Below are positions 21,841 through 30,484 of a DNA stretch of 64,000 nucleotides, in pieces. The notes beneath the pieces are model-generated. The model did not search any database. It worked only from the letters and a program-made list of their open reading frames with translations, and was not told the origin of the DNA. The number at the start of each line of letters is the position of its first letter. Position 1 is the stretch's first letter. The translations under genes were made by a program, and so were the position numbers. The DNA lies in NCBI RefSeq assembly GCF_008807415.1, contig NZ_CP043626.1, positions 1,550,001-1,614,000 on the forward strand, given 5' to 3'. The stretch is from Pseudomonas denitrificans (nom. rej.). Its GTDB lineage: Bacteria > Pseudomonadota > Gammaproteobacteria > Pseudomonadales > Pseudomonadaceae.

Positions 21841-23517
21841 CTAGTGCGGGGAACTACTGCGCACAAGCTTGAGCTGGATCAATCCGGCGCTGGGTGGTTC
21901 GTCCGCGCTGCCGGTCTGGAAACTGCCCTCGAACAGCTGGCAGATCAGACGCACCAGTTCCAGGCTCGGACGCTGGTCGAGGCTGGCCAGGCGCTCGGGC
22001 AGATCGGCCTGCGGGGCAAGCGCGAAGTTCAGCCGCCAGATGAGCACGCCGTGGGCCAGGTTTTCCACGCTGGCCTGCACCTCGCGGACCTTCAGCGCGG
22101 AGCGTTCGAGTGAGAAGCGTAGCGCCTTGAGCAGGTTGCGGTAGCGCGCGAGATCGACCCAGGCAAACTGGGGCACAGCGACGGGCCGCAAGGGCAGGTC
22201 GTCCAGCAGGCTGGCGGTCAGCTGGTTCAGCTCGCACACCTGCGGCGCTATCGGCTCGCTGCCGGTTTCGGTGCGCAGCAGTTCGCGCAAAATCAGCAGC
22301 TTCTCCTCCATTCTGCCGAGGCCGACGAAGGCGCCGGAGAGTGGTTCCTCTTCCGGGCGGTGCGCCACCGATGGCTGCAGCAATGCGTGCAGGTGGCGGA
22401 TTTCGTCCAGCAGGTCGTCGAAGCTGTACTGCAGGTATCGCGCGCGGGTGGCGCGCAGGCCATCCAGATAGGCCTTGGCCTCCTGCAGGTGCTGTACTTC
22501 GAGTTCGTGTTCGGTGATATCGACGAAGGAGCAGACCACGCCGATGGATTCGCCGGAGTCTTCGCACAGCGGCACACCGATCAGGCGGATGATGCGATGT
22601 TCACCGTGCAGGGTGCAGGCGATCACCTGGGTGAATGGCTTGTCGCCTGCCGCGCCAGTGAGGAAGTCGCGGCGCGCCAGAACACCATCGGCTTCATTGA
22701 CCACGCCCATTTCGAACATGCGCGACCCCAGCAACTGTTCCTCGCTCTTGCCGTAGACCTGCAGGAAGTAGCGATTGCAGGCCAGTAGCTCGCCTTCGCG
22801 GCTCCAAAGGCTGATGGGGCTGGGCAGGATGTCGAACAGCCGCGCGAGATCGCGGGTCTTGCTGGACGGTTCTGCCGGCGCGCGCACCAGGCTTTCCACC
22901 ACATTGTTGCTGAGCAGGCCCTTCACCTTGGCGGCTTCGACCAGGTCCACCAGCGAGTCGGTCTGCGTCTTCTCCAGCAGGCGTGCCTTGTAGGTGCTGA
23001 CAGTGCGGTCGCTGATCGCCAGTTCTTCGGCGATATCCTTGACCCGATAGCCCTGCGAGAGGTAGTGCAGGACCGTCAGCTCGCGTGGGGTGATGTGCTC
23101 GTCCGCGCCCGGTGCGTCGCCACCCGGATGCGGCGCCTGCGCGGGGAAGACCTTGCGCCCGCTGAGCACCAGGCGCACGGCGTCGTCCACTTCCTCGGGG
23201 CGGTCGCCCTTGTGCGCGAAACCCCGCGCGCCGGCTTCCAGGCAGAGTCCTTGGTAGTGGGCGGCGGGCAGGTGGGTGAAGACCAGGGTCTTCTGTTGCG
23301 GCCAGTCGCGGTGCAGCCGCCGCAACAGTTCGACGCCGCCCAAGCGCGGCAGGTCCAGTTCGAGAATAAGCAGGTCAGGGTGCAGGCGCTTGATCACGTC
23401 CAGCGCTTCGCGGCCATCGCCGACTTCGCCGACCACCTCGTGCCCGGCCGCCTCCAGGCGCTGGCGCAGGGCAGCGAGCATGAAGGGTTGCGGGTCGGCA
23501 ATGGCGATGCGGCTCAT
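21841..23517 (-). CDS. REC-HTH(LuxR)-PAS-kinase-like transcriptional regulator, second copy
   Basis: 558 aa, intact, same architecture as the regulator at 10.8-12.5 kb: receiver (1-120), LuxR-type HTH (about 142-205, ITPRELTVLHYLSQGYRVKD), PAS (about 222-350, ending FVDITEHELEV), then a segment like a degenerate histidine-kinase dimerisation helix and ATPase (PSLELVRLICQLFEGSFQTGS then GLIQLKLV). Glu53 replaces the phosphoacceptor Asp (LLILELDLPRLGG), and the metal pocket has ADPQ instead of DD; Thr81 and Lys103 are retained. It lies upstream of the tpsA gene on the same strand with 95 bp between, so it may drive the TPS operon. Control of the adhesins is inferred from position and the duplicated arrangement. 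Confidence 0.88.
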   Translation of the reverse strand: MSRIAIADPQPFMLAALRQRLEAAGHEVVGEVGDGREALDVIKRLHPDLLILELDLPRLGGVELLRRLHRDWPQQKTLVFTHLPAAHYQGLCLEAGARGFAHKGDRPEEVDDAVRLVLSGRKVFPAQAPHPGGDAPGADEHITPRELTVLHYLSQGYRVKDIAEELAISDRTVSTYKARLLEKTQTDSLVDLVEAAKVKGLLSNNVVESLVRAPAEPSSKTRDLARLFDILPSPISLWSREGELLACNRYFLQVYGKSEEQLLGSRMFEMGVVNEADGVLARRDFLTGAAGDKPFTQVIACTLHGEHRIIRLIGVPLCEDSGESIGVVCSFVDITEHELEVQHLQEAKAYLDGLRATRARYLQYSFDDLLDEIRHLHALLQPSVAHRPEEEPLSGAFVGLGRMEEKLLILRELLRTETGSEPIAPQVCELNQLTASLLDDLPLRPVAVPQFAWVDLARYRNLLKALRFSLERSALKVREVQASVENLAHGVLIWRLNFALAPQADLPERLASLDQRPSLELVRLICQLFEGSFQTGSADEPPSAGLIQLKLVRSSSPH

Positions 23518-23571
23518 CCTGGGGCTTCCTGCACTGGGGGGTGCAGCAAGGGTAGTCCAGTTGGCGAAGGA

Positions 23572-24084
23572 TCAGCTGGCGCAGGTCAACGGCAGCAGAC
23601 TCAGCGCCGCGAGATAGAGGCCCAGCCCGAAGACCGCGTGGGTTATCAGGCTGTGCAGGCGGGCCCTGGCCGGGCTAGCGGTCCTGCTCGCGGCGATGCC
23701 CAGGCCCAGCGCTGGCTGCATCAGCAGGAAGGGCATCGCCACGGTGGCCACGCCGAAGAGCAGCGCCGGCAGCAGGCTCGGCCGACACAGCCAGTCGCTG
23801 CCGGCCAGCGCGACCAGGGCAAGGGCGAAGACGATCCCGGTGAGGTAGTGGATCGCCCAGCCCAGCGGGCGTTCGCCGGAGATCGGCGCGGCCTTGCCGA
23901 TGGCGGTGTGGCGGAACCGCCTGCGCGGCATGTGGCCGACCCAGCGGCCGACCAGGGCATAGTCCAGCGAAGGCACGCCAAGCAGATGCCGGCGCAGGAC
24001 TGTCCAGCCGTCCATAAGCAGGGTGGCGCCGATACCGATGGCGATGGCGGATATCATCGTGGGAAGCAGGGCAGAGAGCGGCAT
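23572..24084 (-). CDS. DUF2938-family membrane protein
   Basis: 170-aa integral membrane protein with about four hydrophobic segments and the family-type motifs DGWTVLRRHLLGVPSLDYALVGRW and GERPLGWAIHYLTGIVFA. The start at 24084 is chosen for the AAGGA seven bases upstream; an ATG 36 bases earlier is less well placed. Function unknown; the family is widespread in proteobacteria. It is 54 bp upstream of the regulator start on the same strand and downstream of the MFS gene. Confidence 0.72.
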   Translation of the reverse strand: MPLSALLPTMISAIAIGIGATLLMDGWTVLRRHLLGVPSLDYALVGRWVGHMPRRRFRHTAIGKAAPISGERPLGWAIHYLTGIVFALALVALAGSDWLCRPSLLPALLFGVATVAMPFLLMQPALGLGIAASRTASPARARLHSLITHAVFGLGLYLAALSLLPLTCAS

Positions 24085-24142
24085 GGCAGGTTCCTTCGAG
24101 TGGGTCGATGGAACCAGCATCCCGGTTCAAGTGGACTTGAGG

Positions 24143-25339
24143 TCAAGCCTCGCCGGCGATGCGCTGGCTCAGCCTGGACCCCAGCACATAGAACACCCCG
24201 CCGCCGACGATGAAGGTGGCGAGCATGACGAACACCCAGTGCGGTGCGAACAGCGCGAGGAAGAAGCCCACCAGGATCGGCCCGAAGGCGCCGCCGAGGT
24301 TGGCCAGGTTCTGCGTGCCGTAGTAAACGCCGCGCAGATGCGGTGGGGCGATGCGGTCGATGAACATGTACTCGGCGGGGATCACGATGATCTCGCCCAG
24401 GGTGAACACCACCATCGCCAGCCCCCAGTGCACGAGGCTGTGGGAGAGGCCGAAGCCGACGATGCCGAGCACGAACAGGCCCAGGCCGACGATCAGCCAG
24501 CGTTGCAGGTGCTCGTTGCCGATGCGCTTGCCCAGCAGGTACTGCAGGGCGATCACCGTCACTGCGTTGACCCCGAGCAGCGTCTGGATCACCTGGTAGG
24601 CGTATTCCGCCGTGCCGGTGGCCACCAGGTACTGCGAGAGGTAGGCGGAGAACTGGCCGAACACCACGGCGGTGAGTACACCGCCGATGGTGAAGTACAT
24701 CAGCCGGTGGTCCTTGGCCAGCACCCCCATCACCGCGATGAACGAGGGCGGCGCCACGCCTTCGGCCGGGCGCATGCCACGGTCGCCGTAGCGCACGAAG
24801 GCCAGCAGGAACAGCGCGCCGAGGCTCGCCGAGAGCACGAAGGGCAGGTGCTGGCTCCAGTGCGCCAGGGCGGCGCCGATGAAGGGGCCGATGGCGTAGG
24901 CGAGGTTGATCAGGGTGTAGCGGATGGAAAACGCACGGCCCTGCTCGGCGGCCGGCAGCAGGCGGCCGAAGATGGTCTTCACCACCACGTCGGTGACCGA
25001 ATAGGCGAAGTTGAAGCCCAGCAGGAACAGGAAGAACAGCCACAGCTGGGTGGTCAGCAGCATGCCGGCAAAGGCGGCGACGAAGCAGGTGCCGAAGCCG
25101 AGGATCAGGCGGAAGCCGGGCAGGCGGTCGATCAGGAAGCCACCGTAGAGGCTGAGCAGCGAGCCGCCGAACAGCGCGCCGCCCATGATCAGGCCGATGC
25201 GGCTGACGGGCAGGTCGAACTGGGTCGAGAGGTAGATCACCAGGTAGGGCAGGGTGATGGCACGGCCCACGGTGAGCAGAAAGGTGCCGCTGAGCAGCAG
25301 GTTGACCTGTAGCGGATAACGCTTGAGCGCGGCGAGCAT
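24143..25339 (-). CDS. MFS transporter (drug/metabolite efflux type)
   Basis: 398-aa major facilitator with twelve predicted membrane helices. The N-terminal half carries a SRIGLIMGGALFGGSLLSLYGG segment, and the loop GFLIDRLPGFR corresponds to the family motif A region. The overall look (GRAFSIRYTLINLAYAIGPFIGAALA) is like the MdtH/YdeE group of efflux permeases. The substrate is unknown. It starts with ATG GCT-like MLAALKRYPLQVN after a GGAA-type site. Confidence 0.82.
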   Translation of the reverse strand: MLAALKRYPLQVNLLLSGTFLLTVGRAITLPYLVIYLSTQFDLPVSRIGLIMGGALFGGSLLSLYGGFLIDRLPGFRLILGFGTCFVAAFAGMLLTTQLWLFFLFLLGFNFAYSVTDVVVKTIFGRLLPAAEQGRAFSIRYTLINLAYAIGPFIGAALAHWSQHLPFVLSASLGALFLLAFVRYGDRGMRPAEGVAPPSFIAVMGVLAKDHRLMYFTIGGVLTAVVFGQFSAYLSQYLVATGTAEYAYQVIQTLLGVNAVTVIALQYLLGKRIGNEHLQRWLIVGLGLFVLGIVGFGLSHSLVHWGLAMVVFTLGEIIVIPAEYMFIDRIAPPHLRGVYYGTQNLANLGGAFGPILVGFFLALFAPHWVFVMLATFIVGGGVFYVLGSRLSQRIAGEA

Positions 25340-25449
25340 TCCTTGCCTCGGCTGACAGTGGGAGCAGGTAGGCTTCCGATCCTATCAGCACCAGCTTGGT
25401 GCATGGCAAGCGCCGGTGGCCCTGACGGGGCCCCGGCGTGCCCGCTGCG

Positions 25450-25662
25450 TCAGGTCCTGGGCTTTTCCCTGGCGCGCAGGGCCTTGACCGTCTCACCACC
25501 TACGCCCCAGCTGTCGGTGGGGATTTCCTGGATCACCACGAAGGTGCTCGCGGGCGGTTTGCGCAGGACCCGTTCCAGCAGTTCGGTGACACCTTCGATG
25601 AGCTGGCGGCGCTCGTCGGCGGTCACGCCTTCGTCGGTGACCTGGATGTTTACGTAGGGCAT
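25450..25662 (-). CDS. 4-oxalocrotonate tautomerase family protein
   Basis: 70-aa small tautomerase. After removal of Met1, the catalytic N-terminal proline is in place (MPYVNIQVTDEGV), and the typical helix TADERRQLIEGVTELLERVL and strand TFVVIQEIPTDSWGVGG follow. Members work as homo- or hetero-hexamers on enol/keto substrates; the substrate is not known here. The gene lies 32 bp downstream of the SDR gene, same strand, so the two may be co-transcribed under the divergent LysR. Confidence 0.88.
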   Translation of the reverse strand: MPYVNIQVTDEGVTADERRQLIEGVTELLERVLRKPPASTFVVIQEIPTDSWGVGGETVKALRAREKPRT

Positions 25663-25694
25663 GGCGGTTCTCCGTTGTTGTTGTGAGGGTTGGC

Positions 25695-26429
25695 TTACCA
25701 GACGCCGGTGGTGGAGCCACCGTCGACGTTGAGGATGGTTCCGCTGACGAAGGTCGAGTCGGTCAGGTAGAGCACCGCGTCGACGATATCCTGCGGGCTG
25801 CCGATCTCGCCACTGGGGGCGAGGCCGCGCAGGAAGGCGCGGGTGCCTTCGTCATCGGGGTGAAGCGGGGTTTCGATGATCCCCGGTGCCACCGCGTTGA
25901 CCTGCACGTGGGACGCCGCCAGCTCCAGGGCCAGACCGCGCACCGCGCTGTTCAGCCCGCCCTTGATCAGCACCGGCAGCAGCGCCGGCACCTTCACGTT
26001 GGGTTGCATGGCGATGGATGCGGTAATGCTCACGATGTGCCCCGAACCCCTGGCAGCCATGTGCTTGGCGGCGGCTTGCGACGGGTAGAAGAAGCCCTTG
26101 AGGTTGGTGTCGACGATGGCCTCGAGTTCTTCCTCGGTGTAATCGCCTACCGGCTTGGCGATGAAGATGCCGGCGTTGTTGATCAGGATGTCCACCTGGC
26201 CGAAGGCTTCGATGGCCTGGGCGAACAGGCGCCGGGCGGTGTCCGGCCGGGCGATGTCGCCGGCCACGGCGAGGAAGTTGTGCGGGTTGCCCAGTCTGGC
26301 GGCGGCTTCCTCGAGGCGGGCCTGGGTGCGGGCGTTGCCGACCACGTTGTAGCCGCGCTCCAGGTAGGCGCGGGCGATGGCGAAGCCGAGGCCGCTGGAG
26401 GCGCCGGTGACGATGACGGTCTTGCTCAT
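25695..26429 (-). CDS. SDR-family oxidoreductase lacking the canonical catalytic Tyr
   Basis: 244-aa classical-length short-chain dehydrogenase. The cofactor site TGASSGLG (residues 8-15) and the NNAG motif are present, and the catalytic Ser region reads HIVSITASIAMQ. In the YxxxK position the sequence is PVLIK, so the Lys is kept but the Tyr is replaced by Pro. The C-terminal half has APGIIETPL and the terminal VDGG motif. The start at 26429 is set by GGAGAGATCACC. It is divergent from a LysR gene across 133 bp and followed by a tautomerase gene. Activity may be altered or a neighbouring residue may substitute. Confidence 0.85.
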   Translation of the reverse strand: MSKTVIVTGASSGLGFAIARAYLERGYNVVGNARTQARLEEAAARLGNPHNFLAVAGDIARPDTARRLFAQAIEAFGQVDILINNAGIFIAKPVGDYTEEELEAIVDTNLKGFFYPSQAAAKHMAARGSGHIVSITASIAMQPNVKVPALLPVLIKGGLNSAVRGLALELAASHVQVNAVAPGIIETPLHPDDEGTRAFLRGLAPSGEIGSPQDIVDAVLYLTDSTFVSGTILNVDGGSTTGVW

Positions 26430-26509
26430 GGTGATCTCTCCGATAGTGGGGCGGGGCGGGGGTGCCCGCGTCTTGGAGGCCAATCTAGGCTGCAATCGCG
26501 ACTTGAAAA

Positions 26510-26542
26510 ATGAGGTTGACGGCATTTGAATTGATACCTCAT
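26510..26542. promoter_or_regulatory. Inverted repeat in SDR-LysR divergent promoter
   Basis: ATGAGGT (26510-26516) and ACCTCAT (26536-26542) form a perfect 7-bp inverted repeat separated by 19 bp, ending 20 bp before the LysR start codon. Position and dyad suit a LysR-type recognition site; binding by the neighbouring regulator is inferred. Confidence 0.5.
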
Positions 26543-26562
26543 GTAATCAATGGAGTCGCGCC

Positions 26563-27486
26563 ATGACCCGCCATTTCGACGATCTGCAACTGGGCAGCAT
26601 CGAGCTGTTCTGCCTGGCTGCGGAGACCGGCAGCTTCACCGCCGCCGCCAACGAGGCAGGTATCACGCCCGCGGCGGTGAGTCGTTCGGTGGCGCGGCTG
26701 GAAGAGCGCCTGGGTGTGCGCCTGTTCGTCCGCACCACGCGGCAGATGCGCCTGACCGATGACGGCCGCACCTACTTCGAGCAATGCCGGCAGGCGCTGA
26801 CCCAACTGGTGGATGCCGAGCGCGCGGTCAGCGGCGGCCAGAGCATCGCCTCGGGGCGCCTGCGCATCAGCGTGCCCACGCCCTACGCGCATTACCGGCT
26901 GTTCCCGCGGTTGCCGGAGTTCCGCCGGCGCTACCCGCAGGTGCAGGTCGAGGTGCATGTCAGCAACCGCAATATCGACTTCGCCAACGAGGGATACGAC
27001 CTGGCCATCCGTGGCCGCGACCCGGCGGACTCCAGCCTGGTGGCGCGGCGCCTGGAGGAGGCGGAGAACGTGGTGGTCGCCACGCCCGAGTACCTGTCGC
27101 GTGCCGGTACGCCGCGGACGCCGGAAGATCTCGCCGCGCACGAGTGCATCCAGTTCGAGCTGCCCAGCAGTGGGCGGCGTGTGCCCTGGTCCTTCCGGGT
27201 CCACGGCAAGCTGGTGGAGATCGAGACGACCGGTAGCCTCACGGTGCTGGAGGATTACCTGGCCACGGCGACCCTGGCCAAGTGTGGAGGCGGGTTGATG
27301 CAGGCATACCGTTTCACCGTGCAGGAAGAACTGGAGCAGGGCGAGCTGGTGGAAGTGCTGAAGGACTACGGCCAGACCACACGGCCATTCCTCCTCATCT
27401 ACCCCTACGCGCGCCATGTGCCGTCGCGCGTGCGGGCCTTCATCGAGTTCATGCTGGAGGCGCGTAACGACGGTGAGTCCTCGTAA
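26563..27486 (+). CDS. LysR-family transcriptional regulator
   Basis: 307 aa. The N-terminal winged HTH (residues about 8-65: SIELFCLAAETGSFTAAANE, then SRSVARLEERLGVRLFVRTT) is followed by a co-inducer domain of the CrgA/DsdC type (PTPYAHYRLFPRLPEFRRRYP, IDFANEGYDLAIRGRDPADSS). GGAG lies 7 bp upstream of the ATG. It is divergent from the SDR-tautomerase pair, the usual target arrangement for LysR regulators. Ligand unknown. Confidence 0.88.
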   Translation: MTRHFDDLQLGSIELFCLAAETGSFTAAANEAGITPAAVSRSVARLEERLGVRLFVRTTRQMRLTDDGRTYFEQCRQALTQLVDAERAVSGGQSIASGRLRISVPTPYAHYRLFPRLPEFRRRYPQVQVEVHVSNRNIDFANEGYDLAIRGRDPADSSLVARRLEEAENVVVATPEYLSRAGTPRTPEDLAAHECIQFELPSSGRRVPWSFRVHGKLVEIETTGSLTVLEDYLATATLAKCGGGLMQAYRFTVQEELEQGELVEVLKDYGQTTRPFLLIYPYARHVPSRVRAFIEFMLEARNDGESS

Positions 27487-27543
27487 GCGCGCCATGTAAG
27501 CGGGGCATGCCCGCGATCACGCGCATGGGGCTCTCCTACAGGT
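27486..27543. repeat. Degenerate REP-like hairpin (type C)
   Basis: A GC-rich dyad around GCGGGGCATGCCCGCGATC followed by CTCCTACAGG resembles the type C hairpin found at 37465 and 38585. It follows the LysR stop directly. Confidence 0.5.
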
Positions 27544-27580
27544 TGGCTACATCCCTCCGCCAACCATGCGAAGACTAGTC

Positions 27581-27605
27581 GCGAAATAAGATACGAAGTA
27601 TTCGC
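27581..27605. promoter_or_regulatory. AT-rich dyad upstream of TonB-dependent receptor, weak Fur-box candidate
   Basis: GCGAAATAAG then ATACGAAGTATTCGC is an imperfect inverted repeat 124 bp upstream of the receptor start, in the only AT-rich patch of this intergenic region. Fur control is expected for siderophore receptors, but the match to the Fur consensus is poor. Confidence 0.3.
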
Positions 27606-27728
27606 ATTTACAAAGAATTTACATCTGCATACACTTTGGCTCCCCGTCGGCGTCCACCAGCCGGCATTCGCCAACCGAGTCATTGCGCCAACAGAGCGCA
27701 AACCTCGCACCGAAGGATCCTCCAGCAG

Positions 27729-30134
27729 ATGAAAGACGTAGCCTCGGGCGCGCTCCTGCTCAGTCTCTCCACCCTTGCTCTCTCCGCGGTCGCCGCCCCC
27801 GTGGCCATCGACCTGCCCAAGCAGCCCCTGGCCGCTTCCCTGGAGCAATTGCAGTCCGCAACCGGAATGCGGATTTCCTATGACCGTGCCCAGATCGCCA
27901 AGGTTGGCGCGCCGGCACTCAAGGGCAACATGGAGCCGGGCGAGGCACTCGATCGTCTGCTGGCGGACAGCGGCCTGCAGGGCACGGTCAACGGCAACAG
28001 CGCACAGGTCAGCGGTGCCGTGCGCGGCGGCGCATCGGGCAATGACAGCGTCGATCTGGGTGCCACCGAGGTCGTCGGCGCTGCTCCTGTGGCGCCGGGC
28101 ACCACCGAAGGCACCGGCTCCTACACCACCGGCGTGATGCAGACTTCCACCAAGCTGAACATGACCGTCCGCGAGACGCCGCAGTCGGTGAGCGTGGTCA
28201 CCCGGCAGCAGATGGAAGACCAGAACATGCAGGACCTCGACGACGCGATTCGTGGCGTCACCGGCATGACTGTCCAGCAGTACGGGCCGGCCCGAGTGAG
28301 CTACGCCGCGCGTGGCTTCGATGTCGACAACATCATGTACGACGGCCTGGCCACCAGCATTTCCACCTACACCCAGGACGTGATTTCCGCCGCGGACCTG
28401 GCGATGTTCGACCGCGTCGAAGTGGTGCGCGGCGCCACCGGCCTGATGCAGGGCGCGGGCAACCCGGCCGCCGCCGTCAACATGGTGCGCAAGCGCCCGA
28501 CCCAGGACTTCCACATGAGCCTGGAAGGCAGCGCCGGCACCTGGGACCGCTACCGCAGCCAGGTCGACGTGTCCGGCCCGCTGAACAGCGAAGGCACCCT
28601 GCGCGGCCGCGCGGTGGCCGCCTACGAGACCCGCGACAGTTTCCAGGACGTGGTCAGCGGCGAGCGCGGTGTGCTTTACGGCATCACCGAGGCCGATCTG
28701 AACCCGGACACCACCCTGACCCTGGGCGCGTCCTACCAGAACGACAACAAAAACGACAACTGGGTAGGCCTGCCGGCACCGCTGGGTGGTCGTCACCTGG
28801 ACCTCAAGCGCTCCGACTACTACGGCGCCGACTGGTCCTACTGGGATACCACCACCACCCACCTGTTCGGCGACGTGGTGCACCGCTTCGACAACGGCTG
28901 GCAGATGAAGGTCGCCGCCGACAAGCTGTGGGCGCGCATCGACATGCTCGGCCTGTACAACAGCTGCTACTACACCGAAGGCTGCCCGACCATGACCATG
29001 GGGCCGGGCAAGTACGCCTACACCGATGACCACCAGAGCTACGACGCCTTCGCCAACGGCCCGTTCCAGGCCTTCGGCCGCGAGCACGAGCTGGTGTTCG
29101 GCGGCAGCTACCGCGAAGAGCGCTTCGACGGCCACGGCGGCTGGGGCGACCTGACCTACAACGACGGCTCGCCGGTGACCCCGTTCGACCCGACGAAGTG
29201 GGACCCCAGCTCGGTGCAGAAGCCGAACATCGACATGAGCCTCTGGAACATGAAGCTCGACCAGGAGCAGAAGGGCGCCTACGTCACCACCCGCCTGAAC
29301 GTCGCCGACCCGCTCAAGGTCATCCTCGGCGGGCGCCTGGACTGGTACGAGGCAGACCCGCACAACGACACCGGCACCCAGAAGGTCACCCGCAACGTCA
29401 CCCGTTACGCCGGCGTGGTCTACGACCTGAACGACGTCTATTCGGTCTATGCCAGCTACACCGACATCTTCAAGCCGCAGAGCAACTTCGATTCCAGCGG
29501 CAGCCTGCTCGACCCGATCACCGGCAAGAACTACGAGATCGGCCTGAAGGGCGAGCACTTCGGCGGCACGCTGAACACCCAGATCGCGCTGTTCCAGATC
29601 GATCAGGAAAACCGCGCCACCGACGACACCAGCGGTCCCTCGCCGTGTCCCAGCTCGCCGACCTCGATCTACTGCTCGCGGGCTTCGGGCAAGGTGCGCA
29701 GCCAGGGCGTGGACATGGAAGTCAGCGGCGCGCTGACCGAGAACTGGCAGGCGATGGCGGGCTACACCTACGTCGACGCCAAGTACAAGCACGACAGCAA
29801 CGAGGACAACGTCGGCAAGCCGTTCGACCCGAGCAAGCCGCGCCACCTGTTCAAGCTCGCCACCAGCTACACCCTGCCGGGCGAGCTGCACCAGTGGCGC
29901 GTGGGCGGCAACCTGGTAACCCAGAGCCAGACCGAGGACACCACCACCGGCTTCCAGCAGGGCGGCTACACGGTGACCAACGCCATGCTCGGCTACAAGG
30001 TCAACGAAAACATCGACACCCGGGTGAACTTCAACAACATCTTCGACAAGTACTATTACAGCGGCATCAGCTTCGGCAACCTGAACTACGGCGAGCCGCG
30101 CAACCTGATGTTCACGGTGAAGTACTCGATGTGA
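27729..30134 (+). CDS. TonB-dependent siderophore receptor with STN signalling domain
   Basis: 801-aa outer-membrane ferric-siderophore transporter. After the signal peptide (SLSTLALSAVAA), an N-terminal secretin/TonB STN domain (IDLPKQPLAASLEQLQSATG, about residues 24-100) is of the type that signals to a FecR-like anti-sigma factor. The plug follows (RETPQSVSVVTRQQMEDQNM, VEVVRGATGLMQGAGNPAAAVNM), then a 22-strand barrel ending in NLMFTVKYSM. Extracellular loops hold two Cys pairs (SCYYTEGC; CPSS and YCSR). No ECF sigma or anti-sigma gene is adjacent, so signalling partners would be encoded elsewhere. The ATG at 27729 is preferred to an upstream in-frame start because it leads directly into the signal peptide. 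A strong terminator follows. Confidence 0.93.
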   Translation: MKDVASGALLLSLSTLALSAVAAPVAIDLPKQPLAASLEQLQSATGMRISYDRAQIAKVGAPALKGNMEPGEALDRLLADSGLQGTVNGNSAQVSGAVRGGASGNDSVDLGATEVVGAAPVAPGTTEGTGSYTTGVMQTSTKLNMTVRETPQSVSVVTRQQMEDQNMQDLDDAIRGVTGMTVQQYGPARVSYAARGFDVDNIMYDGLATSISTYTQDVISAADLAMFDRVEVVRGATGLMQGAGNPAAAVNMVRKRPTQDFHMSLEGSAGTWDRYRSQVDVSGPLNSEGTLRGRAVAAYETRDSFQDVVSGERGVLYGITEADLNPDTTLTLGASYQNDNKNDNWVGLPAPLGGRHLDLKRSDYYGADWSYWDTTTTHLFGDVVHRFDNGWQMKVAADKLWARIDMLGLYNSCYYTEGCPTMTMGPGKYAYTDDHQSYDAFANGPFQAFGREHELVFGGSYREERFDGHGGWGDLTYNDGSPVTPFDPTKWDPSSVQKPNIDMSLWNMKLDQEQKGAYVTTRLNVADPLKVILGGRLDWYEADPHNDTGTQKVTRNVTRYAGVVYDLNDVYSVYASYTDIFKPQSNFDSSGSLLDPITGKNYEIGLKGEHFGGTLNTQIALFQIDQENRATDDTSGPSPCPSSPTSIYCSRASGKVRSQGVDMEVSGALTENWQAMAGYTYVDAKYKHDSNEDNVGKPFDPSKPRHLFKLATSYTLPGELHQWRVGGNLVTQSQTEDTTTGFQQGGYTVTNAMLGYKVNENIDTRVNFNNIFDKYYYSGISFGNLNYGEPRNLMFTVKYSM

Positions 30135-30152
30135 TCCGCCTGGCCTGAACGG

Positions 30153-30178
30153 AAAAGCCCCGCATTGCGGGGCTTTTT
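30153..30178 (+). terminator. Rho-independent terminator after the TonB-dependent receptor
   Basis: Stem GCCCCGC-ATT-GCGGGGC flanked by AAAA and TTTTT, 18 bp after the receptor stop codon. Confidence 0.9.
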
Positions 30179-30223
30179 CATGGCTTCGCCTTCACGGCCG
30201 GGCCGCTGGCCTTCGTTGCGTCC

Positions 30224-30419
30224 GTAGGATGGTGTGGAGCGAAGCGATACCCATCGATCTACCGGCAACTCCGTTGATGGGTATCGCAGGCTCCACCCAT
30301 CCTACGATCGAGTGTCCAGGGTGCCGAAGTTGTGGGGCCAACGCCTGTAGGGCGCATAACACGCCAGCGTTATCCGCCGCGAAATGTCGGCGGATAACCT
30401 GTACCAGGTTATGCGCCCC
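30224..30419. repeat. Composite REP-type repeats (type A then type B)
   Basis: Type A (30224-30306) has arms GTAGGATGG/CCATCCTAC and GCGATACCCAT/ATGGGTATCGC; type B (30347-30419) has GTAGGGCGCATAAC and an inner GGCGGATAAC dyad but a changed terminal arm (GGTTATGCGCCCCG). Same order as at 5.9 kb. Together with the terminator these fill the 350-bp gap between the receptor and the thioredoxin-like gene. Confidence 0.85.
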
Positions 30420-30484
30420 GCGCCCCTGCAGATGACGGACCTATAGCCGCGGGCCGTGCCCGCGAACGCGCCGACAAGGCGCGC

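Noticed and set aside
27405-29891. An 828-codon open frame on the - strand opposite the TonB-dependent receptor
   Set aside because: Antisense shadow of a clear TonB receptor; no RBS and no recognisable fold.
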